Shown: positions 8,761 to 17,373, counted from the first letter of the stretch. The stretch is 64,000 nt of DNA from an uncultured Blautia sp. (GCA_900540785.1 UQHF01000003.1:1-64000), one strand, 5' to 3'. A program made the numbers and translations. The notes: generated by a model not told the origin, from the sequence alone.

Positions 8761-9750
8761 TTATTTCTCCCTGATCGTCAGGAACAGAAGCTCAAGTGCA
8801 AGCTCAAGATTTACGTTTGCTCGAAGGCGTACCTTCGTCTTTTCAATCGCTTCCAGAATCTTTTCTATATTCTCATAAGAACGCTCGCTTGCCTGTTCCT
8901 TAATAAAGTTTATTTCCTGTTTGAATACAAGATTATCAATTTCCCTTGTTGCCTTAAACATTAAAATATCACGGAACCAGAACTGGAAAATATCAAGATA
9001 ATCTCCTATATTCTGCTTATCTGATGCCAGTTCCCTGATCGCGTCTGTAAGCTCATATACTTCCATCGTTCCTGCATACTTCAAAAGCTTCAGCGCATTT
9101 TGGGTCATATCTGCAAATTCCTGTGATGTTGCTGCTTCTTTTGCCTTTCCAATGCTTCCATGCGCAAAAGATACATCTATTTCCGCCTGATAATCCGGTA
9201 TATGTAAATGTTCCATCAGATATTCCTTGATCAGCCCGTCATCTACAACCTTTAGATCAAGACGCACACATCTGGAACGGATTGTTGGAAGAAGCCCGTC
9301 TATGTTACTTGTAAGAAGCATAATAACTGCATATTCCGGCGGTTCCTCGATCGTTTTCAGAAGTGCATTCTGTGCCTGAGGGTTCATCATATGCGCATCC
9401 GGGACAATGTAAATTTTATAACGGCTGCAATACGGTTTTACCGATACATCATGGATAACCTGTTCTCGAATTTCATCGATCGTGATCACACCCGGCTTCT
9501 CATGGGAAACCATAATAATATCCGGATGATTCTTGCCCATGGCTTTTTTACAGGAATCACATTTCTGGCACGGTTCTTCTCCTCCAGCCTCACACTGCAG
9601 CGTCATGGCAAAGGTGCCTGCCATAAGTTTCTTACCTGATCCGGGTTCTCCTGTCAGAATATATGAATGAGAAACCTTTCCCGTCTTAATTGCATTTTTC
9701 ATATGACGTATAATTTCGTCATGCCCGATTATGTTGTTAAACCCTACCAT
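8761..9750 (-). CDS. holB: DNA polymerase III subunit delta prime
   Basis: 329 residues. A clamp-loader subunit that helps load the sliding clamp DnaN on DNA. It has the AAA+ fold: the P-loop region GEPGSGKK near residue 35, a four-cysteine zinc module (C-x8-CxxCxxC) at about 53-67, and SRC (sensor 1/arginine finger block) in TIRSRCVRL. The delta-prime P-loop is often non-catalytic. It has AGAGAGGTG as ribosome site and its own extended -10 promoter. The next gene toward rsmI follows after 1 base. Confidence 0.92.
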   Translation of the reverse strand: MVGFNNIIGHDEIIRHMKNAIKTGKVSHSYILTGEPGSGKKLMAGTFAMTLQCEAGGEEPCQKCDSCKKAMGKNHPDIIMVSHEKPGVITIDEIREQVIHDVSVKPYCSRYKIYIVPDAHMMNPQAQNALLKTIEEPPEYAVIMLLTSNIDGLLPTIRSRCVRLDLKVVDDGLIKEYLMEHLHIPDYQAEIDVSFAHGSIGKAKEAATSQEFADMTQNALKLLKYAGTMEVYELTDAIRELASDKQNIGDYLDIFQFWFRDILMFKATREIDNLVFKQEINFIKEQASERSYENIEKILEAIEKTKVRLRANVNLELALELLFLTIREK

Positions 9751-9780
9751 AAAGAATCACCTCTCTTTTTATTACGTTTC

Positions 9781-9789
9781 ATTATACCA
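9781..9789 (-). promoter_or_regulatory. Extended -10 promoter of holB
   Basis: Minus strand TGGTATAAT: a perfect -10 hexamer (9781-9786) with the TGn extension, 31 bases before the holB start. No good -35 is visible. It suggests an internal promoter so that holB-rsmI can be made without the upstream decarboxylase genes. Confidence 0.5.
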
Positions 9790-9810
9790 TACTTTTGTTC
9801 TCTTTAAAAA

Positions 9811-10404
9811 CTATTTTTGCTTCATGTATTTTATATAATTTACGATTTCTTCCACACAATCATTCAATTCATCATTTTCAAATGATTTTTCTATACCGGC
9901 TTTCTGAATATTCTCTTCCGAAAAGTCTTCCTGGTCAGCGAGGAATCTCCTGCAAAGCTCCGCATATCCTGGTTTTTCCTGCATTTTTTCTCTTCCGATC
10001 GCCCGAAGAAGACGTTCCCCGTCCTCCACCTCAATATAAACAGGACAAACCCGTTCTTCTCCAAAATGCTTTTTTAATTTCATGTAGGATTCCAGTGTTC
10101 CGATGCCCAGATAATCGGATTCTTTCAGATTGATCTGCCCGTCGTCTGCTGTAAAGTATCTCCAGATTCCTTCCACGGTAAGGTATTCTCTTTTTTCAAT
10201 GATACAGCCTTTTTTCTCTATCTCAAAAAAATCGCTGTCTGTCACAAAAAAATACTCTCTCCCATTTTCCTCGCCGCTTCGAATCGGACGCGTGGTGTAA
10301 AGCACCAGCCTTTTAAGCGCAAGCTCGCTTTTTTTTATAAGGCTGGAATAAATCCTGTCCTTTCCGGAAGCGCTTTTTCCCATAATGTAAAATATTTTTC
10401 CCAT
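9811..10404 (-). CDS. Guanylate kinase-like P-loop protein
   Basis: About 197 residues from the ATG at 10404. The fold is that of guanylate kinase: P-loop GKSASGKD at the N-terminus and the GMP-binding TTRPIRSGEENGREYFF. The second nucleotide-binding segment differs: the usual GNYYGT is replaced by EGIWRYFTADD, so substrate use may have changed or been lost. In B. subtilis the gene at this point of the yaaO-holB order is thymidylate kinase (tmk). An in-frame start at 10434 would overlap the decarboxylase more; the one chosen begins at the conserved MGKIF. Enzyme activity is unproven. Confidence 0.7.
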   Translation of the reverse strand: MGKIFYIMGKSASGKDRIYSSLIKKSELALKRLVLYTTRPIRSGEENGREYFFVTDSDFFEIEKKGCIIEKREYLTVEGIWRYFTADDGQINLKESDYLGIGTLESYMKLKKHFGEERVCPVYIEVEDGERLLRAIGREKMQEKPGYAELCRRFLADQEDFSEENIQKAGIEKSFENDELNDCVEEIVNYIKYMKQK

Positions 10405-10415
10405 TTTTATTTTAT

Positions 10416-11852
10416 CTATTCCTTCACTACACATATTGTCTTATTTGTGCGGTCACAGAGACCTTCCAGGACTATTCCCTGTTCCATGTATCTTCTCACA
10501 TTCCGCACAAAAAGTCCAGTAATCTGTTCTCCGGGCGTGATCATCGGGATTCCCGGAGGATAAAGATACGCAAATTCCGCAGAAATTTTTCCTACGCTCT
10601 CCTCAAGAGGACAGAATATATTCGGAGAATCCAGCGCCTCTGATATACGCATAACCTGTTTTTTCTCGCCTATTTTTATATGATTCCGTTCTTCCTTTAA
10701 AAAGCTTTCTGTATTTTTTAACGATTCCCGTCTGTCAATCTCTTCAACAGCCTCACAGAGGCGTAAAAATCCCTCTTCCGTATCTCCCACAGAAGTCATG
10801 GCAAGAACGTAGTTTTCACACGCCATCTCTGTTTCTATGCGAAATTCCTCTCTTAAAATATCCTGAAGTTCTGTTCCTTTGAGTGAACTGTAATATGACG
10901 ATAAAATAATTTTGGAGCGGTCAAAATCATGTATTCTCGTATCTCTTCCTGCTTTTGGCGTGACGAGACGAATATATTTACATTGTTCCAGACGCTTTCT
11001 TGCTTTTTCCAGATTCTCCGTATATTTTATGAACATATTTCTGCCGTCTTCCGACATTTTGTCAATACAGGCGTCCATACTGCCCATCAGAAGATACGAC
11101 GGGCTGCTGCTCTGATAAATTCCCATAAAACGACGGATCAGATTTCTGTTTACCATATCGCTGCATCTGTGGAGAACTGCAGTCTGCGTGAGAGATGGAA
11201 GAGTTTTGTGAAGACTCTGAATCACAAGGTCTGCCCCAAGCTCTGCTGCAGATGTGGGAAAATAATTGGAAAATTTAAAATGCGCTCCGTGAGCCTCGTC
11301 CACAATAAGAGGGATTCCATGACTGTGCGCTGCATTTGCAATACGCTTTACATCAGATACCACGCCGTCATAAGTGGGCGATGTGATCAGTACAGCCTGA
11401 ATATCTGGATTCTCATCGAGAACAGTTTCCACTCTTGCCGGTGAAATTCCGCCACTTATCCCCAAAAGCGGATCTTCCTGTGGATAAATATAAGACGGAA
11501 CAAGGTCTCTGATATACATGGCATTATAAACTGCCTTATGACAATTTCTTCCCACAAGGATCTGTCCCCCTTTTGGCACAGCGGCAGAAACAGCCGCAAG
11601 AATAGCCGCTGTACTTCCATTGACGCTGAAAAACGTTTCTTTTACTTCATACAGCTTTGCTGCTCTTTCCTGTGCTTCTTTCAAAATCCCCCTGGAATGA
11701 TGAAGGTCATCAAAGCCTGAAATCTCCGTAATATCTTTTTCAAAAAGAAAATCCCCGTCAACAGACTCCGGATTTCTTTTATGCCCCGGCATATGAAACG
11801 GATAATTCCCTGCATCTGTAAGGCTCTCTAATTTCCTGTACAATTTTTCCAT
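10416..11852 (-). CDS. Orn/Lys/Arg decarboxylase-family PLP enzyme (YaaO-like)
   Basis: 478 residues, the short form of the family without the N-terminal wing domain of the 700-residue E. coli enzymes. It is a fold-type I PLP enzyme: MPGHKR near the N-terminus, the PLP-phosphate segment VNGST, the aspartate in IVDEAHGAHF and the Schiff-base lysine Lys216 in QSLHKTLPSLTQ. Arginine or lysine would give agmatine or cadaverine for polyamine synthesis. Substrate choice cannot be read from sequence. It sits between the two-component genes and the guanylate-kinase-like gene, as yaaO does in Bacillus. Confidence 0.85.
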   Translation of the reverse strand: MEKLYRKLESLTDAGNYPFHMPGHKRNPESVDGDFLFEKDITEISGFDDLHHSRGILKEAQERAAKLYEVKETFFSVNGSTAAILAAVSAAVPKGGQILVGRNCHKAVYNAMYIRDLVPSYIYPQEDPLLGISGGISPARVETVLDENPDIQAVLITSPTYDGVVSDVKRIANAAHSHGIPLIVDEAHGAHFKFSNYFPTSAAELGADLVIQSLHKTLPSLTQTAVLHRCSDMVNRNLIRRFMGIYQSSSPSYLLMGSMDACIDKMSEDGRNMFIKYTENLEKARKRLEQCKYIRLVTPKAGRDTRIHDFDRSKIILSSYYSSLKGTELQDILREEFRIETEMACENYVLAMTSVGDTEEGFLRLCEAVEEIDRRESLKNTESFLKEERNHIKIGEKKQVMRISEALDSPNIFCPLEESVGKISAEFAYLYPPGIPMITPGEQITGLFVRNVRRYMEQGIVLEGLCDRTNKTICVVKE

Positions 11853-11879
11853 AATTCTGCTGCTCCCACTTTCTTTATA

Positions 11880-12569
11880 TTATACCTTAAATCTGTATCC
11901 GACTCCCCATATTGTTTCAATATACTGTGGCTTTGCTGTGTTAAATTCAATTTTTTCCCGGATTTTCTTTATATGGACTGTAACGGTTGCAATGTCTCCT
12001 ACAGATTCCATATCCCAGATTTCCCGGAACAGCTCTTCTTTTGTAAATACCCGGTTTGGATTTTCCGCAAGGAAGGTAAGAAGGTCGTACTCCTTTGTTG
12101 TAAAGGTTGTCTCCTCTCCGTTTACCCACACGCGCCTTGCTGTTTTGTCAATTTTGATTCCTCTTATCTCTATTACATCATTTTTCCGTACATTGGAACC
12201 AATAAGGCGGTTATAACGATCCATATGTGCCTTCACTCTCGCCACAAGCTCGCTGGGGCTGAATGGTTTTGTCATATAGTCGTCTGCTCCCAGCCCAAGA
12301 CCTCTGATTTTATCAATGTCATCTTTTTTTGCAGAAACCATGATGATCGGTGTGTTTTTTACCTGACGCACCTGACGGCAGATGTCAAATCCATCCACCT
12401 CCGGAAGCATCAGATCCAGAATGATCAGATCAAATTCTTCGTTTAATGCCTTTGTAAGTCCCAAATCTCCTCTGTTTGCGATCTCTACCTCAAATCCGGA
12501 AAGCTCCAGATAATCTTTCTCAAGGTCAGCGATTGCCTCCTCATCTTCTACTATCAATATTTTACTCAT
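11880..12569 (-). CDS. OmpR/PhoB-family response regulator
   Basis: 229 residues. The receiver domain has the phosphorylation site Asp52 in LDLMLPEVDG, the acidic pocket VEDEE and Lys101 in TKPFS; the C-terminal part is a winged-helix DNA-binding domain (about 130-229, ending WGVGYRFKV). An upstream in-frame start exists, but the ATG at 12569 has AGGAGG and overlaps the kinase stop by 4 bases, so it is preferred. Its cognate kinase is the gene before it. The signal sensed and targets are unknown. Confidence 0.9.
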   Translation of the reverse strand: MSKILIVEDEEAIADLEKDYLELSGFEVEIANRGDLGLTKALNEEFDLIILDLMLPEVDGFDICRQVRQVKNTPIIMVSAKKDDIDKIRGLGLGADDYMTKPFSPSELVARVKAHMDRYNRLIGSNVRKNDVIEIRGIKIDKTARRVWVNGEETTFTTKEYDLLTFLAENPNRVFTKEELFREIWDMESVGDIATVTVHIKKIREKIEFNTAKPQYIETIWGVGYRFKV

Positions 12570-13720
12570 CTGACAGGTCCCTCCTGATATTTTCTGAGAA
12601 CAAAGTACATGATCGTTCCTATGCCCAGACGGCTTGTCGCCCACACTTTTCCGCCGTGGTCTTCCATAATCTTCTTCACAATGGAAAGTCCGATTCCGCT
12701 TCCACCTTTTGAAGAATTTCTGGATACGTCCGTGCGGTAAAAACGGTCAAAAATATACGCTATGTCCTTTGCTCCGATTCCTTTTCCGTTATCTTCAATT
12801 TCAATCTGGATAAAATCACCCACATCTTTCACACGGATCTGAATAATCCCCTTTGGCTTGTCCATATACTTAATGGCATTTCCAATAATATTGTGAATGA
12901 CACGGCGAATCTGTTCTCCATCTGCAATTACCTGTACGTCGCCCTCCACATAATTGGCATATACAAGTTCAATTCCTCTTGTTTCAAGCTCCAGTCCAAT
13001 TTCCTCCGCACAGTCTCCAAAGTAATCCTCCACATTCAGCTTACTGAATGTATAGGGAATGCGGTTTGTGTCAATTTTGGAATAAAATGTAAGTTCATTG
13101 ATCAGATGGTCCATTTCATTTGTTTTATTATAAATGGTTTTTACATACCGGTCCATTTTTTCCGGTGTGTCTGCAACACCGTCCATAATTCCTTCCACAT
13201 ATCCCTTTACTGCCGTGATCGGGGTTTTTAAATCGTGGGAAATATTACTGATAAGCTCTTTATTCTCTTTGTCCATCAGAATTTTTTCCTCTGCTGACTC
13301 CTTCAGACGGATACGCATATCCTCAAAGTCCTGAAAAAGTTCTGCAAATTCATCATTCCCCTCCACATCAAGGACAAAGTCCAGATTTCCTTCTTTGATG
13401 CTTCTGGTTGCTTTTTTCAGTTTTAAAAGCGGAGCTGCAATGCTTCTGTAAATCCAGAGTCCTACAGACAGCGCTGTACATACAAGGATAATAGAAGCTG
13501 TAAGAAACAGATCCTTCGTCATCACGCGTATCTGCATCACGCCATCTGAAACCTCGGCTATGGAAAGCTCATAAGCGCCTTCTGATACCGCCGCTTCCTC
13601 CTGTCCGGATGCTCTGTTCGCCTGTGAGTACCCGAATCCGTACAGAGTTGCTGCAAACAGGAGCAGAGGAACCAGGATAATCATAACAAATCCTACAATA
13701 ATTCTTGTTTTCAGTTTCAT
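12566..13720 (-). CDS. Membrane sensor histidine kinase
   Basis: 384 residues. Two membrane segments (about 7-29 and 71-92) flank a short outside loop of about 40 residues, followed by HAMP, the dimerisation domain with the phospho-accepting His162 in SNISHDLKTP, and the ATPase with N-box NIIGNAIKYM, DNGKGIG and GGSGIGLSIV. The outside loop is too small for a typical ligand domain. A -10 box TATAAT on the minus strand at 13763-13768 lies upstream without a clear -35. It is the first gene of the run leading into the decarboxylase and holB genes. Confidence 0.9.
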   Translation of the reverse strand: MKLKTRIIVGFVMIILVPLLLFAATLYGFGYSQANRASGQEEAAVSEGAYELSIAEVSDGVMQIRVMTKDLFLTASIILVCTALSVGLWIYRSIAAPLLKLKKATRSIKEGNLDFVLDVEGNDEFAELFQDFEDMRIRLKESAEEKILMDKENKELISNISHDLKTPITAVKGYVEGIMDGVADTPEKMDRYVKTIYNKTNEMDHLINELTFYSKIDTNRIPYTFSKLNVEDYFGDCAEEIGLELETRGIELVYANYVEGDVQVIADGEQIRRVIHNIIGNAIKYMDKPKGIIQIRVKDVGDFIQIEIEDNGKGIGAKDIAYIFDRFYRTDVSRNSSKGGSGIGLSIVKKIMEDHGGKVWATSRLGIGTIMYFVLRKYQEGPVR

Positions 13721-13827
13721 TCTGTTCTCCGTTCTGTTTTCTCATTTCCATTCTTATTTCACATTATATCATAAACAGAACTGTTCATCTCTAAATTTTC
13801 TATTAACAAAGCACACCTGATATGAAG

Positions 13828-13860
13828 AAAAAAATGAGCCTGCACAAATGCCGGCTCATT
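13828..13860 (-). terminator. metK terminator
   Basis: AATGAGCC (833-840 in the 13800s) pairs with GGCTCATT (13853-13860), and the minus strand then reads TTTTTTTC. It lies 14 bases past the metK stop. Confidence 0.85.
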
Positions 13861-13873
13861 CCCGTTGTTTTTC

Positions 13874-15052
13874 TTATAAGTATTTTTTCAGGTCTTCCAC
13901 TTTGTCAAGATGTTCCCACGGAAGATCTACATCTGTACGTCCAAAGTGACCGTACGCTGCTGTCTGTTTGTAAATCGGGCGACGAAGGTCAAGCATTTTA
14001 ATGATTCCTGCCGGACGAAGGTCAAAGTTCTCACGGATAATCTCCACAAGCTTTGTCTCCGGAAGTTTTCCTGTTCCGAATGTCTCCACGTTGATAGATG
14101 TAGGGTGTGCTACACCGATTGCGTAGGAAAGCTGGATTTCACATTTATCTGCAAGTCCTGCTGCCACAATATTTTTTGCAACATAACGTGCTGCATACGC
14201 TGCAGAACGATCAACCTTTGTACAGTCCTTTCCGGAGAAAGCGCCGCCGCCGTGACGTCCATATCCGCCGTAGCTGTCTACGATGATTTTACGTCCTGTA
14301 AGACCGCTGTCACCGTGAGGTCCGCCGATTACAAAACGACCTGTCGGGTTGATGAAATATTTTGTATTCTCATCTACCATATCTTCCGGAATGATCGCGT
14401 CCAGAACATATTTTTTAATATCCTCATGAATCTGTTCCTGTGTCACGTCCGGGTCATGCTGAGTAGAGCATACTACCGCATCAATACGGAATGGTTTTCC
14501 TTCTTCGTTATACTCTACTGTTACCTGTGTTTTTCCGTCTGGACGAAGGTAGGAAAGTGTTCCGTCCTTACGAACTTTTGTAAGCTGGTATGCAAGCTTA
14601 TGCGCCATATTGATCGCATAAGGCATATACTCTTCTGTCTCGTTGGAAGCATATCCGAACTGGATTCCCTGGTCTCCGGCTCCAATGGCATCAATTTCTT
14701 CTTCTCCCATTTTCGCTTCCAGAGCCTTGTCTACTCCCAGAGCAATGTCTGCTGACTGTTCGTCGATAGCTGTGATCACACCGCAGGTATCTGCGTCAAA
14801 ACCATATTTTCCTCTTGTATAGCCGATTTCACGTACAGTATCTCTTACGATTTTCTGAATATCTACATACGCTTTTGTTGTGATCTCTCCCATAACAAGA
14901 ACAAGGCCTGTAGTTGTTGCTGTCTCGCAGGCTACGCGGCTCATAGGGTCCTGCTCGATCAATGCGTCCAGAATAGCGTCGGAAATGGCGTCGCACATTT
15001 TATCCGGATGTCCCTCTGTTACTGATTCTGATGTAAATAAAATTTTCTCCAT
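13874..15052 (-). CDS. metK: S-adenosylmethionine synthetase
   Basis: 392 residues, usual length. It makes SAM from methionine and ATP. The family signatures are intact: GHPDKMCDAISDAILD at the N-terminus with the catalytic histidine, GAGDQGIQFGYA in the middle, and GGGAFSGKD near residue 260. AAAGGAGA precedes the start. Between murA and metK lie a SAM-I riboswitch, its terminator and a further structured RNA, so product SAM should turn off its own synthesis. A terminator follows. Confidence 0.98.
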   Translation of the reverse strand: MEKILFTSESVTEGHPDKMCDAISDAILDALIEQDPMSRVACETATTTGLVLVMGEITTKAYVDIQKIVRDTVREIGYTRGKYGFDADTCGVITAIDEQSADIALGVDKALEAKMGEEEIDAIGAGDQGIQFGYASNETEEYMPYAINMAHKLAYQLTKVRKDGTLSYLRPDGKTQVTVEYNEEGKPFRIDAVVCSTQHDPDVTQEQIHEDIKKYVLDAIIPEDMVDENTKYFINPTGRFVIGGPHGDSGLTGRKIIVDSYGGYGRHGGGAFSGKDCTKVDRSAAYAARYVAKNIVAAGLADKCEIQLSYAIGVAHPTSINVETFGTGKLPETKLVEIIRENFDLRPAGIIKMLDLRRPIYKQTAAYGHFGRTDVDLPWEHLDKVEDLKKYL

Positions 15053-15068
15053 TTTTTCTCCTTTGGTA

Positions 15069-15262
15069 GTAATTATAGGTTTATATAGTTATCATGTTAG
15101 AACATAATTACACGAATTGTTTCGTGCTCCGCACTCTCACAATTCTCCCAATATTCGCATATCGTGAAGCTTGCGCTCCACTTTCATGCTCATATCGGGG
15201 CGTGTCTCAAGGTCATTCTCCCACCATTGTGCAAGCACTGGTGGGTTCAGACCTTTTGACAC
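15069..15262 (-). ncRNA. Compact four-helix structured RNA in the metK leader (unidentified)
   Basis: Read on the minus strand, four hairpins are packed between the SAM-I terminator and metK. Helix A (15202-15262) has three perfect stems: GTGTC/GACAC, AAGGTC/GACCTT and CCCACCA/TGGTGGG, split by purine-rich internal loops. Helix B (15147-15199) has 8-, 4- and 7-bp stems (two G-U pairs) capped by a GCAA tetraloop. Helix C (15114-15145) pairs GAATTGT/ACAATTC around GTGC/GCAC. Helix D (15069-15111) is an 8-bp GTAATTAT/ATAATTAC stem just before the ribosome site. A-B and B-C are only 2 and 1 bases apart. The GNRA loop and GA-rich internal loops exist only in the minus sense. I do not recognise the family; a second regulator or a HEARO/omega-RNA-like relic (it starts next to an ATGA) are options. 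Confidence 0.6.
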
Positions 15263-15269
15263 TGTAATC

Positions 15270-15299
15270 ATAAAAAACAGCCCGAATAATCGGACTGTT
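15270..15299 (-). terminator. SAM riboswitch expression-platform terminator
   Basis: Minus strand AACAGTCCG, loop ATTATT, CGGGCTGTT (one G-U pair; 15276-15299), then TTTTTTAT. It follows the SAM-I aptamer by about 20 bases and should form when SAM is bound. Confidence 0.85.
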
Positions 15300-15317
15300 C
15301 AAAGTTTCATAAACAAT

Positions 15318-15422
15318 CCTCTTATTGTTCGATTTCTCGCTCAGGCTGGCACCTTCCTGATTTTCTCAGGGGTTGCCGTGGCTTCCCGGGTCCTTTGTAC
15401 CTCCACCACTCTGAATAAAAGG
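15318..15422 (-). promoter_or_regulatory. SAM-I (S-box) riboswitch
   Basis: The minus strand has the S-box core in order: P1 strand CCTTTTATT, CAGAGTGGTGGAGG, GGACCCGGGAAGCCACGG, CAACC, GGTGCCAGCCTGAGCG, then the closing P1 strand AATAAGAGG. P1 pairs over 9 bases (15414-15422 with 15318-15326). A terminator follows at 15270-15299 and metK is downstream, the classic arrangement for SAM feedback. No clear promoter is seen between it and murA, so it may also be entered from murA. Confidence 0.96.
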
Positions 15423-15441
15423 CTATTTTTCTAATATCATC

Positions 15442-16734
15442 TCAGCCAACACGAAGACGGAATTTCAAAATTTCCTTCTCGTTTGACACTTTTTCAATTT
15501 CTGCTCCAAGGCTTCTTAATTTTTCCTCAAAATTTTCGTAGCCTCTCTGGATATATACAATATCATCTACGATCGTGAAGCCTTCTGCCGCAAGTCCTGC
15601 AATTACAAGAGCTGCTCCTGCACGAAGATCCGGCGCGCTGACTCTCGCTCCTGTAAGCTTCTTCACACCGTCAATAATTGCTGTATTTCCTTCCACCTTA
15701 ATATTGGCTCCCATTCTGGAAAGCTCGTCAGCATATTTAAAGCGGTTTTCAAAAATACTTTCCGTTACAATACTTGTTCCCTCTGCCAGTGCCAGAGTAA
15801 CGGCAATCTGCGGCTGCATATCTGTAGGATAACCGGGATATGGAAGTGTTTTTACATTTGTACGGTGAAGCGATTTTCCGGCACGAACGCGCACCGCATC
15901 ATCGAACTCCTCCACCTCACAGCCGATTTCCTCAAGCTTCGCAGTCGTAGCCTCAAGGTGCTTTGGAATGACATTACGCACAGTAATATCTCCGCCTGTT
16001 GCTGCTGCTGCAAACATAAAAGTTCCCGCCTCAATCTGATCCGGAATAATAGAATATTCTGTTTTGTGAAGCTTATCAACGCCTTTAATACGGATCACAT
16101 CTGTTCCGGCTCCCTTGATATTGGCTCCCATGCTGTTTAAGAAGTTTGCAACATCTACCACATGCGGTTCTCTCGCCGCATTTTCGATAATTGTTCTTCC
16201 CGGTGCAAGTGATGCTGCCATCATGATATTAATGGTCGCGCCGACAGAAACTACATCAAGGAAAATGTGACTGCCATGAAGGTTGTCAGCCTTTGCCACG
16301 ATCGCTCCGTGGAAAATATCCACATTTGCTCCGAGTGCACGGAATCCCTTTAAATGCTGGTCAATGGGACGGCTTCCAATATTGCAGCCTCCCGGCAGCG
16401 GAACTTCCGCATGTTTATATTTTCCAAGCAATGCTCCCAGAAGATAATAGGAAGCACGGATTTTTTTGATATACTCATAGTCCACGCTTATGTCATTGAT
16501 CGTTGAACCGTTGATTTTTACAGTTGATCTATTAATACGCTCCACCTGAGCTCCAATTCCGGAGATTGCCTCAAGCAAAACATTTATATCTTTTACGTCA
16601 GGCAGATTCTCAATAAGGATTGTCTCGTCCGTCATGATTGCCGCTGCGAGAATTGCCAGAGCCGCATTCTTTGCCCCTGCAATATCCACTTCGCCAACAA
16701 GCGGATTGCCACCTTTGATTATATACTGTTCCAT
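15442..16734 (-). CDS. murA: UDP-N-acetylglucosamine 1-carboxyvinyltransferase
   Basis: 430 residues. First committed step of peptidoglycan synthesis: it moves enolpyruvate from PEP to UDP-GlcNAc. It is an inside-out alpha/beta barrel. The catalytic cysteine is present (Cys117 in GGCNIGSRPID), so normal fosfomycin sensitivity of the target is expected. GAGGTG precedes the start. It has its own promoter (16821-16848) and runs toward the metK riboswitch. Confidence 0.96.
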   Translation of the reverse strand: MEQYIIKGGNPLVGEVDIAGAKNAALAILAAAIMTDETILIENLPDVKDINVLLEAISGIGAQVERINRSTVKINGSTINDISVDYEYIKKIRASYYLLGALLGKYKHAEVPLPGGCNIGSRPIDQHLKGFRALGANVDIFHGAIVAKADNLHGSHIFLDVVSVGATINIMMAASLAPGRTIIENAAREPHVVDVANFLNSMGANIKGAGTDVIRIKGVDKLHKTEYSIIPDQIEAGTFMFAAAATGGDITVRNVIPKHLEATTAKLEEIGCEVEEFDDAVRVRAGKSLHRTNVKTLPYPGYPTDMQPQIAVTLALAEGTSIVTESIFENRFKYADELSRMGANIKVEGNTAIIDGVKKLTGARVSAPDLRAGAALVIAGLAAEGFTIVDDIVYIQRGYENFEEKLRSLGAEIEKVSNEKEILKFRLRVG

Positions 16735-16820
16735 AATACACCTCTATTTTTTCGCTCCACGAGCAGAAAGGATTTATCGGATTTACAATTTTCTTCTGTC
16801 TTTTCGAAAGTCAATTTTAT

Positions 16821-16848
16821 ATTATATCATAAAATCCTAATTTGTAAA
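16821..16848 (-). promoter_or_regulatory. murA promoter
   Basis: Minus strand TTTACA (16843-16848), 16-base spacer, TATAAT (16821-16826), between aroK and murA. Confidence 0.65.
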
Positions 16849-16857
16849 CAAAAATAT

Positions 16858-17373
16858 TTATAAACCCTGAATTCCGTCTTTCCCGAGAGCCTCCAGAACA
16901 GCCTGAATTCCCTCCTCCAGACTCCTTCCTTCTTCATCTACTACAATATCTGCATATTTCTCATAAAGAGGAATTCTTTCTTCATATAAATCAAAAAGAG
17001 TCTGTCCTTCTTTCAGCACAACACCTCTGCCTTTTAAGTTTCCAAGGCGTTTCTTAAGGGATTTATAAGACAGCTTAAGATATACTACTTTTCCCACAGA
17101 CTTCAGATGCTGCATTGCCTCTTCGCAGTAAACAACACTTCCTCCTGTGGCAATTACGGTATCCTGCACTTCAATGGACGCATTGACTCTGTTCTCAATT
17201 TTCTTAAAGCCTTCGATTCCTTCTTCCTCTATGATGCGGGAGAGCCTTCTCCCTTCCTGTTTCTGTATAAGAAGATCAGAATCTAAAAACTGGAATCCCA
17301 GAATCTTGGCAAGGACAACTCCAAGTGTACTTTTTCCAACTCCAGGCATTCCTATCAGCGTTATATTATTCAT
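16858..17373 (-). CDS. aroK: Shikimate kinase
   Basis: 171 residues from the ATG at 17373. It phosphorylates shikimate in the aromatic amino acid pathway. It has the P-loop GMPGVGKST, the DSDLLIQ segment binding magnesium and shikimate, the GGSVVY block and the lid arginine near KGRGVVL. A GTG at 17409 in frame would add a basic stretch; the ATG at 17373 has AAAGGA and begins the conserved MNNITLIGMPG. It follows the flavin reductase gene in the same direction. Confidence 0.9.
   Translation of the reverse strand: MNNITLIGMPGVGKSTLGVVLAKILGFQFLDSDLLIQKQEGRRLSRIIEEEGIEGFKKIENRVNASIEVQDTVIATGGSVVYCEEAMQHLKSVGKVVYLKLSYKSLKKRLGNLKGRGVVLKEGQTLFDLYEERIPLYEKYADIVVDEEGRSLEEGIQAVLEALGKDGIQGL

Noticed and set aside
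13910..14755. 281-codon plus-strand Cys-rich open frame
   Set aside because: Antisense to metK, which is certain.
15137..15271. Minus-strand open frame of 44 codons (MITVSKGLNPPVLAQWW...) between the SAM-I terminator and metK
   Set aside because: No ribosome site: the ATG is inside the terminator T-run. The frame lies wholly over paired helices A-C, so the RNA reading explains it better.
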